Assembly: GCA_002437575.1 (NCBI GenBank)
Contig: DJQK01000033.1
Span: forward strand, 1-7,245
DNA: 7,245 nucleotides
Reading direction: 5' to 3'
DNA from: Clostridiales bacterium UBA6388
GTDB taxonomy: Bacteria; Bacillota; Clostridia; Oscillospirales; Oscillospiraceae
Shown: positions 1 through 4,634 of the stretch, one piece after another
Position numbering within the stretch: position 1 is the stretch's first letter
Layout of the letters: each line of letters opens with the position of its first letter
The notes under the pieces: model-generated
Seen by the model: the letters and a program-made list of their open reading frames with translations, nothing else
Told to the model about the DNA's origin: nothing
Database searches by the model: none
Position numbers and translations under genes: made by a program

Positions 1-16
1 TCAATAAAATGGTATC

Positions 17-36
17 TTAAAGTCTTACGACTCTAA
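17..36 (-). other. GUAA-loop hairpin just before the predicted 16S start
   Basis: On the minus-strand RNA, TTAGAGTC pairs with GACTTTAA (eight pairs, one of them G-U) around a GUAA loop of the stable GNRA class. It sits 16 nt from the window edge, where the mature 16S 5' end is expected, so it may take part in leader folding or rRNA processing. The pairing is visible in the sequence; the role is inferred. Confidence 0.5.
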
Positions 37-90
37 AATCAATTTCATCTTGGTTCGCTCTTAGCTTTACTCAAGAATTTTCGTTGGCTA

Positions 91-100
91 TTCAAAGAAT
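91..100 (-). promoter_or_regulatory. boxA-like rRNA antitermination motif
   Basis: The minus strand reads ATTCTTTGAA, close to the TTCTTTGAA core of Firmicutes rRNA boxA elements, which load NusB/NusE for antitermination. A second, more diverged element with the same flavour (ACCTTGTAAATTAAACAA, on the minus strand at 182-199) lies nearer the promoters. Both are short AT-rich matches, so the call rests on the leader context. Confidence 0.4.
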
Positions 101-246
101 CTCTTTTCGACATTCATCGAACAACTTGTTTTTGGTTTCTAAAAAACCTAAATTGTCCAAGGTGTTTGTTCATGTTTCTCGTTGTTTAATTTACAAGGTG
201 CACTCCGCGATCTCAGCGGCTCGCTTGCAGTTCAGCAAGCTTATTC

Positions 247-275
247 ATTCTATCACAGGAAGTCTTGTTTGTCAA
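247..275 (-). promoter_or_regulatory. rRNA-type promoter P3 (proximal)
   Basis: The minus strand shows a perfect -35 TTGACA (270-275), a 17-bp spacer and -10 TAGAAT (247-252) with an extended-10 TGA just before it. The predicted start is a G at 240. Upstream are several A-tracts (AAAAAAG, CAAAAAAG types) like an UP element. It is the promoter nearest the leader. Sequence match is near consensus; activity is inferred. Confidence 0.85.
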
Positions 276-394
276 GAACTTTTTTGAGGTTCTTCAAAAC
301 TTTTTGTGATTTTTGTTCGGCTTTGATCGATTTCTCTCTCGCAGCGAACTCATTTATTATAGCTCAGTTTCATCTGTTTGTCAAGAACTTTTTT
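266..394 (-). repeat. Duplicated promoter module (two 20-bp direct repeats)
   Basis: The identical 20-mer AAAAAAGTTCTTGACAAACA (minus strand) occurs at 266-285 and 375-394, 109 bp apart. It includes the -35 boxes of P3 and P2 plus the A-tract immediately upstream. Identity outside the hexamer, including the GTTC just upstream and AACA just downstream of it, suggests duplication of a promoter unit or shared selection on UP-element contacts. P1, 104 bp further upstream, shares only the -35 box and a looser A-rich flank. Confidence 0.85.
356..384 (-). promoter_or_regulatory. rRNA-type promoter P2 (middle)
   Basis: This is a fully consensus sigma-A promoter on the minus strand: TTGACA (379-384), exactly 17 bp, TATAAT (356-361), with a predicted G start at 349. 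Upstream (385-413) runs of five to six A residues begin about every 10 bp, in phase with the DNA helix, as expected of a curved UP-element region. Such strength is typical of stable-RNA operons rather than ordinary genes. Confidence 0.9.
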
Positions 395-459
395 CGATCT
401 TTTTCGAAGTTTTTCTTGGCTTACATCCGCTTTGCCGCCGCTCTCTCGAGCGCTCGCAT

Positions 460-488
460 ATATTATCAAAGCAAAAGCCTTTTGTCAA
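460..488 (-). promoter_or_regulatory. rRNA-type promoter P1 (distal)
   Basis: The minus strand carries TTGACA (483-488), a 17-bp spacer and TAATAT (460-465), with an extended -10 TGA. The predicted start is a G at 453. A 10-bp palindrome CGAGCGCTCG (447-456) spans the predicted start. The A-rich upstream part runs into the last codons of the germination permease gene, whose stop codon is only 24 bp from the -35 box. Confidence 0.8.
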
Positions 489-512
489 CCCCTTTTTTCG
501 AATTTTTGCGAA

Positions 513-1484
513 TTATTTTATGGCTACTATTAGTTGTGTTAATAGCGGCCCGATCCCCCAAAATATGGCCGCGCCCAGCGCCCATGCCTCCGGCCCGATT
601 TCCTTCGCCGCAAACATCAGCGCGAACGTCAGCGCACCGAGCGCCGCTCCGGCCCATTCTTTCTCCCGAAAAGCAGGGACTGCCGCATCCATCTGCGCCC
701 GGCACGCGGCAAAAAGCAGGCTCTCGAACGCAAAAAAGCCCATCAGGAGCGCCGCCGAGACCAGCGGCTCGAACCGCTCCATCACATCCAGCACGCTCAA
801 ACTCTGGCTCACCGTATAAAATGGCTGCGCCAGCTGCTGGGTCAGCCGCGGCGATAAGCACCCCGCCGTTACCGCAGCCAGCGCCGCCGGCCCCAGCGCC
901 AGAAGCGCCAGCCATCCGCCTTTTGCCCGCTCCTGCCTTCCCGGCAGAAACCGCAGACACGTCAAGGCCAGCATCGACGGCAAAACCTCGACCGTCTGCC
1001 TTGCCCCGCCCCAGGGCGTAAGCCATTGGAGCTCCACCTGCCGCGCCGCGCTCAATAGTACAATTATATATAGTGCCGCCAATATCAGGCTCACCACGCC
1101 GCAAACACGCGCCGCCTGCTCCGGCTCTTTCCGGTTTGCAAGCGCTGCCAGCACGATAAGCGCCGGCCCCGCAAGCTTTCCCGTCTCGTCCAAAAACGCC
1201 AGATGCGCTTGCGACGCCGTCTGTGCCGCGGAAAAAAGTGCAAATGCCGCGCCCAGAATCAGCCACACGCGCCCAAAGCCCATCCCGAATGCCCGAACCG
1301 TCAGCTCCCGCAGATCGAGTTTGCCTTCTGCAAGACTTGCCGTCAGCCCGAAATAGACTGCCGCGATCGCGCACCCGAGCAGAACCCAGCCCCAGCCGAG
1401 CCCCGCGCACGTCAAAGCAGCCGGGACCGTCAGCGCACCAAAGCCCCATGCGCCGGCCTGCCTCGCGGAAATTCTATTTTCCAA
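513..1484 (-). CDS. GerAB-family spore germination permease
   Basis: This encodes a 323-residue, very hydrophobic protein with about nine to ten membrane segments (roughly residues 10-26, 30-50, 71-90, 104-117, 126-146, 190-209, 240-260, 278-294, 299-320). It fits the GerAB/YndE branch of the APC transporter superfamily, the subunit of germinant receptors thought to bind the germinant in the spore inner membrane. Family-like signatures are the N-terminal ISARQ segment and the stretch at 221-240 (PFYTV, then MERFEP), matching the GerAB motif before a late membrane helix. It is shorter than the usual 360 or so residues, with reduced loops. The start is TTG at 1484, chosen because AAGGAGG lies 8 nt upstream; it overlaps the preceding gene by 11 nt, implying coupled translation. 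The family is well supported; the germinant is unknown. Confidence 0.82.
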   Translation of the reverse strand: MENRISARQAGAWGFGALTVPAALTCAGLGWGWVLLGCAIAAVYFGLTASLAEGKLDLRELTVRAFGMGFGRVWLILGAAFALFSAAQTASQAHLAFLDETGKLAGPALIVLAALANRKEPEQAARVCGVVSLILAALYIIVLLSAARQVELQWLTPWGGARQTVEVLPSMLALTCLRFLPGRQERAKGGWLALLALGPAALAAVTAGCLSPRLTQQLAQPFYTVSQSLSVLDVMERFEPLVSAALLMGFFAFESLLFAACRAQMDAAVPAFREKEWAGAALGALTFALMFAAKEIGPEAWALGAAIFWGIGPLLTQLIVAIK

Positions 1485-1974
1485 GCCGGAAGCCTCCTTC
1501 CGTATAAGCCAGTACCGGAGCCTCCGGCGTTTCGTTCTGCAAAAGCGCAGCCCGCGCCCGGCTGAGCGTCAGATCTCCCGGATGCGCCTGCAAAAATGCA
1601 AGCGCCGCCCGCACGTCTCTCGTTTCCCCGGCCGCACGATATAATTTTGCCGCCGGACGAAGCTGTCCGCTCACACTCACCTGCGGCATGAGATACCACG
1701 CCTTCTGCGTCACGATCACGTGCTCCGCCGTCTGCGTAAAGAGCTTGCCCGCGCACCCGGCCCGCAAATCGGAAAACGCCGCGTCCAGATTGACCCCGCG
1801 CCCCACGTCTCCCGTGTCCGCCGTCAGCGTGACAAACCCTTCCTCCGTGTCGATCACGAGCGCCTGCACAGGCCGCAGCTCGGCAGCGTCCGTGCTCGTC
1901 CCACCGAACCGGGAAAGCAGCGTCAGCGCGCCCAGCGCCGCCAGAAAGATCGCAAGCTTCTTCAAATCCTTCAC
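1474..1974 (-). CDS. Short GerAC-like protein (N-terminal domain only, no lipobox)
   Basis: This gives 166 residues. A hydrophobic N-terminal segment (about 6-20) follows a Lys-rich start, like a signal peptide or anchor. Residues 32-90 resemble the first domain of GerAC germinant-receptor lipoproteins: a strand pattern ELRPVQALVID then EEGFVTLT, and later GKLFTQTAEHVIV. The position between GerAA and GerAB genes supports this. Full GerAC proteins are about 350-400 residues and carry a lipobox Cys; here there is no Cys at the expected place (the segment reads LLSRFGGTS) and the later domains are absent. The GTG start overlaps the upstream stop by 4 nt. A TTG at 1965 gives an N-terminus MKKLAIFL and has a better-placed ribosome site, so the true start may be three codons later. 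Homology is weak by eye; context carries much of the call. Confidence 0.6.
   Translation of the reverse strand: MKDLKKLAIFLAALGALTLLSRFGGTSTDAAELRPVQALVIDTEEGFVTLTADTGDVGRGVNLDAAFSDLRAGCAGKLFTQTAEHVIVTQKAWYLMPQVSVSGQLRPAAKLYRAAGETRDVRAALAFLQAHPGDLTLSRARAALLQNETPEAPVLAYTEGGFRLGK
1493..1499 (-). promoter_or_regulatory. Ribosome binding site fixing the TTG start of the GerAB gene
   Basis: AAGGAGG on the minus strand lies 8 nt before the TTG at 1484. It sits inside the end of the upstream coding region. This near-perfect Shine-Dalgarno sequence is the main reason for choosing the non-ATG start. Confidence 0.8.
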
Positions 1975-1978
1975 CTCT
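1971..1978 (-). promoter_or_regulatory. Ribosome binding site at the GerAA/GerAC-like junction
   Basis: AGAGGTGA on the minus strand overlaps the last codon and stop of the GerAA gene. It is 5 nt upstream of the TTG at 1965, good spacing for that start, whereas the GTG at 1974 lies inside it and has no clear site of its own. This favours the TTG as the real start. Confidence 0.55.
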
Positions 1979-3392
1979 GATTCTTATCGTCCAGCGGCTT
2001 ATAAACCGCGTCCCGGTATTTCTGCTTCACCAGCCGCGGCCGCAGCATGGCTCTTGCCAGCTCCGCCTCGCCAAACGGCGCAAGGTAGCTTCTCCCCAGA
2101 CTCTCCAGCCCCGCCAGATGCGTCAGAAGCAGCAAAAGCCCCACCGTCACGCCGAAAAGCCCCCACGCGCCCGCCAGAATCGTCAGCGCAAACCGCCACA
2201 GCCGCACCGCGTCCGAAAGCTCCCGGTTTGGAAGCGTGAACCCGCAGATCCCGCTCGAGGCCGTGACGATGAGGGCCGCCGGAGACACCAGCTTCGCGTC
2301 CACCGCCGCCGTCCCGACCACGAGCCCCCCGATGATCGACACCGCCGTCCCGATCGCCTGTGGCAGGTGAAGTCCCGCCTGCTGCAAAAGCTCGAACGCG
2401 CACAAAAGCCCCAGCACTTCCAGAAGCGTCGAAAACGGCACATCCTGCTTGCTCTCGATGACCGACAGCAAAAGCTTCGTCGGCAGCATCTGCTGGTGAA
2501 ACATCGCCATCGCCGCGTAAACAGCCGGCAGCAGCAGACTAAGCCCCAGCGCCGCATACCGCAAAAGCCGCAGCATGGAAGCCGACAGAAAATCCGTCGC
2601 CCGATCCTCCGGCGAGCGCATCAGCCCGGCCAGGCTCACCGGCGCCAGATAGCCCAGCGGCAATCCGTCAGCAAGCAGCCCCACCTGTCCATCGAGCAGC
2701 CCCTGACAAAAATGATCCGTCCGCTCCGTGTACTCCAGAAGCGGAAACGCCGTCGCGCGCGACCCTGTCACATATTCCTCGATCGCCGCCGGAGACAAAA
2801 GCCCATCTATATCAATCATCGACAGCCTCTGCTCCATCTTCGCCGCAAGCGCCGGGTCGGTGAGCCCTTCGATCCAGCAGACCGTCACCTTCGTCAGCGT
2901 CCGCCTGCCGACCACCGTTTCGCGCAGCCGCAGCTCGGGCGTTCTCAGATGCCGCCGCACCAGACTCGTATTTGTCCGCAGCGTCTCCGTAAAAGCGTCC
3001 TTTGCACCCTTGACGGTGTTCTCGGTCTCCGGGGCTGACGGTCCGCGCTTTTCCCCGGTCTTGACCTCGCAGGCAAGCGCACTTCCCGTCTCCGGAAACA
3101 AAACCACGCAAAAGCCGTTTACCAGCAGCTGCGCCGCCTCGTTTTCGTCTTTTGCCTCCTTGACCGCCGCGCACCACACGCCGCCGCGCAAAAGCCTTGT
3201 AAAAAGGACCTCTTCGCGCTCGTCTGCCTCGATCGCCGCCAGCGGCCGAACCACATACTCCGCAATATCCCCGCCCGACGTCAGCCCATCGAGAAACAGC
3301 ACCTCCAGAAGCTTTCCCGCGCAAAGAACCTTTCTCTGCTCCAGATCCGCCGCATCCCGAAACCGCGCCGCAAGCGCCCGCGCGTTCACCAT
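1971..3392 (-). CDS. GerAA/SpoVAF-family spore germination protein
   Basis: This 473-residue protein is the A subunit type of a GerA germinant receptor, located in the spore inner membrane and involved in ion release on germinant sensing. The soluble N-terminal half (to about 260) contains the family signature at 128-150 (KGAKDAFTETLRTN, then LVRRHLRTPEL) and the following VGRRTLTKVTV/IEGLTDP block at 161-180. Membrane segments follow at about 275-297, 322-340, 345-363, 368-386 and 400-428, including the conserved SIIGGLVVGTAAVDAKLVSP region (352-371) and FTLPNREL (385-392). Length and layout fit the family (about 460-500). ATG at 3392 has AGAGGTGA seven nt upstream. It is the first gene of the operon. 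A forespore (sigma-G) promoter is expected in the divergent spacer but I could not identify one with confidence. Confidence 0.92.
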   Translation of the reverse strand: MVNARALAARFRDAADLEQRKVLCAGKLLEVLFLDGLTSGGDIAEYVVRPLAAIEADEREEVLFTRLLRGGVWCAAVKEAKDENEAAQLLVNGFCVVLFPETGSALACEVKTGEKRGPSAPETENTVKGAKDAFTETLRTNTSLVRRHLRTPELRLRETVVGRRTLTKVTVCWIEGLTDPALAAKMEQRLSMIDIDGLLSPAAIEEYVTGSRATAFPLLEYTERTDHFCQGLLDGQVGLLADGLPLGYLAPVSLAGLMRSPEDRATDFLSASMLRLLRYAALGLSLLLPAVYAAMAMFHQQMLPTKLLLSVIESKQDVPFSTLLEVLGLLCAFELLQQAGLHLPQAIGTAVSIIGGLVVGTAAVDAKLVSPAALIVTASSGICGFTLPNRELSDAVRLWRFALTILAGAWGLFGVTVGLLLLLTHLAGLESLGRSYLAPFGEAELARAMLRPRLVKQKYRDAVYKPLDDKNQR

Positions 3393-3448
3393 CGCATCTC
3401 ACCTCTTGCGGATTATTGTGCCGCAGGCGGGAAAAACTATACCGCAGC

Positions 3449-3469
3449 ATTTGCATATGCAGCGCAAAT
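3449..3469. repeat. Inverted repeat within the candidate promoter
   Basis: ATTTGC (3449-3454) and GCAAAT (3464-3469) form a perfect 6-bp inverted repeat with 9 bp between, and GCATATGC (3453-3460) is itself palindromic. It overlaps the -35 and spacer of the plus-strand promoter, where a repressor could bind. The pattern is visible; regulation is speculation. Confidence 0.35.
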
Positions 3470-3479
3470 ATGGTAAGAT
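3451..3479 (+). promoter_or_regulatory. Candidate promoter of the femAB-racemase-mnmE operon
   Basis: TTGCAT (3451-3456), a 17-bp spacer and an extended -10 TGG-TAAGAT (TAAGAT at 3474-3479) predict a start near 3486. That leaves about 65 nt of leader before the ATG at 3552. The -35 is weak (3 of 6) and the -10 moderate (4 of 6), so this is the best candidate rather than a certain site. Confidence 0.45.
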
Positions 3480-3551
3480 AATATGAATCATTTTGAAAAA
3501 CCGGCGCGAATTTTCACGCCCTACAATAATAATAGAATGCGGAGCGATACC

Positions 3552-4616
3552 ATGTACGAATTCATCACCGAAAAAACGCTTCCCGAATACGAAGCCTTCG
3601 TTCAGTCCCACCCCAAGGGAAACTTTGCCCAGAGCTATCTCTGGGGCAAGCAGAAGCCCATGTGGACCTGGGACGCCATCGCCGTGCGAGGCGAAGACGG
3701 AAAAATCAAAGGCAGCCTCGCCGTCATGACACGCAAGGTCCCCGGCATCGGCAGAACGTTAATGTATGGCTGCCGCGGCCCCGTGTGCGATCTGGACGAC
3801 CGCGATACCTTCTCACAGCTTTTGGACGGCGCAAAGGCCTTAGCGAAAAAATATAAGTCCTACGTCATCAAAATTGACCCCGACGTTCCCTCCAGCAACA
3901 CCGCCTTTTCCTCCATGCTCCAGAGCTTCGGCTTCCAGGCCAAGGAAGGCGGCAAAAACTTTGAGGCCATCCAGCCGCGCTATGTCTTCCGCCTGAACGT
4001 CGAAGGAAAGACCGAAGAAGAGCTTCTCGCGAATTTCCACCAGAAGTGGCGCTACAACATCCGCCTGGCCGAACGCAAGGGCGTCACGGTCAAGATCTGC
4101 GGCAAGGAAATGGTCCCGGCCTTCTCCGACCTCATGCTCACCACCGGCGTGCGCGACGGCTTCGTCACCAGAAAGCCCGAATATTTCGCAAATATGCTCG
4201 ATAACCTCGGCGAACACGCCCGGCTCTACATGGCCTTTGACCCCAACGGCACGCCCATTGCCGGCACGCTTGCCATCCACTACGGCGACAAGGTCTGGTA
4301 CCTCTACGGCGCGTCGAGTAACGAGCACCGCAACCTCATGCCCAACTATTTATTGCAGTGGCGCATGATTCAGTGGGCCGTCGAAACGAACTGCCGCATC
4401 TACGACTTCCGCGGCGTCTCCGGCGACGTCTCCGAGGACAATCCCCTTTACGGCCTGTTCCGCTTCAAGCAGGGCTTCGGCGGCGATTTCACCGAATTTG
4501 TCGGCGAGATGGACCTTGTCCTCTCCCCCGCGATTTACTGGGCTGTCGAGCATGGCACATCCGTTTTCAAGGAACTGCGCAAGAAAGTCTATCTCATCCG
4601 CAACCGCGGCAAATAA
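3552..4616 (+). CDS. FemAB/FemX-family peptidoglycan bridge aminoacyltransferase
   Basis: The 354-residue product belongs to the FemABX family, cytoplasmic enzymes that move an amino acid from aminoacyl-tRNA onto the stem peptide of lipid II to start or extend the interpeptide bridge. It has two GNAT-like halves. The first runs to about 150, with NFAQSYLWGK (24-33) near its start. The second opens with the family signature NFHQKWRYNIRLAERKGV (161-178) and continues through GTLAIHYGDKVWYLYGASS (238-256) and YDFRGVSGD (284-292) to GLFRFKQGFGGDFTEFVGE (301-319). It lacks the coiled-coil arm of staphylococcal FemA, resembling the shorter FemX type. ATG at 3552 was chosen over an in-frame ATG at 3483 because GGAG precedes it by 8 nt, the earlier codon precedes the predicted transcript start, and MYEF is a natural family N-terminus. 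The amino acid transferred cannot be told. Confidence 0.88.
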   Translation: MYEFITEKTLPEYEAFVQSHPKGNFAQSYLWGKQKPMWTWDAIAVRGEDGKIKGSLAVMTRKVPGIGRTLMYGCRGPVCDLDDRDTFSQLLDGAKALAKKYKSYVIKIDPDVPSSNTAFSSMLQSFGFQAKEGGKNFEAIQPRYVFRLNVEGKTEEELLANFHQKWRYNIRLAERKGVTVKICGKEMVPAFSDLMLTTGVRDGFVTRKPEYFANMLDNLGEHARLYMAFDPNGTPIAGTLAIHYGDKVWYLYGASSNEHRNLMPNYLLQWRMIQWAVETNCRIYDFRGVSGDVSEDNPLYGLFRFKQGFGGDFTEFVGEMDLVLSPAIYWAVEHGTSVFKELRKKVYLIRNRGK

Positions 4617-4634
4617 GCACGAAGGAGCACGCGC

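Larger units (their letters stand above)
1..240 (-). other. Probable 16S rRNA operon leader (5' external spacer)
   Basis: This AT-rich stretch has no credible gene and lies downstream, on the minus strand, of three strong promoters. Read on the minus strand it starts at the predicted transcription start near 240. It carries a hairpin at the very 5' end (GCTTGC/GCAAGC, 223-240), a second short one (CCGC/GCGG, 205-219), an A/T hairpin (GGTTT/AAACC, 134-148), boxA-like elements and a GNRA-type hairpin at 17-36. Its last bases, ATTTTATTGA, resemble the sequence that precedes GAGTTTGATC at the 5' end of Firmicutes 16S rRNA (for example TTTATCGGA in Bacillus). The mature 16S rRNA may therefore begin within the first ten or so bases of the window. 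The 16S body lies outside, so the assignment is inference from leader architecture; another stable-RNA operon is possible. Confidence 0.62.
3393..3551. other. Divergent intergenic region (germination operon / FemAB operon)
   Basis: This 159-bp non-coding stretch separates two operons transcribed away from each other. It is locally AT-rich. It contains the GerAA ribosome site on the minus strand, a candidate promoter on the plus strand, an inverted repeat, and the FemAB ribosome site (GGAG at 3540-3543). No convincing promoter for the germination operon was found by eye. Confidence 0.8.

Noticed and set aside
1..530. AT-rich region as a horizontally acquired island or CRISPR/repeat array
   Set aside because: The AT content is explained by A-tract promoters and an rRNA leader; only one 20-bp repeat pair exists, at promoter positions, with no regular spacer pattern and no transposase or inverted termini.
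182..1021. Long plus-strand open frame of 279 codons crossing the promoter region and the germination permease gene
   Set aside because: It starts inside the AT-rich rRNA leader and runs antisense to the GerAB gene. The product has low-complexity Pro/Ala/Arg composition and there is no ribosome site, so it is a by-product of GC-biased codons on the other strand.
466..1449. Long minus-strand frame of 327 codons overlapping the permease gene
   Set aside because: It is Gly/Ala/Arg-rich with no family resemblance and is out of frame with the permease, which has the membrane pattern and the strong ribosome site.
2118..3038. 306-codon plus-strand frame antisense to the GerAA gene
   Set aside because: It is extremely Arg/Gln/Pro-rich and low in complexity, with no recognisable domain. 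The opposite strand holds a clear GerAA.
3393..3500. Sigma-G (forespore) promoter for the germination operon
   Set aside because: TGCATA and CATATT elements on the minus strand look like -35 boxes, but none has a matching CATnnTA -10 at 17-18 bp. I could not support a site.
3483..3551. Upstream in-frame ATG that would lengthen FemAB by 23 residues
   Set aside because: There is no ribosome site, it lies before the predicted transcription start, and the extra residues do not match the family; ATG 3552 has GGAG at good spacing.
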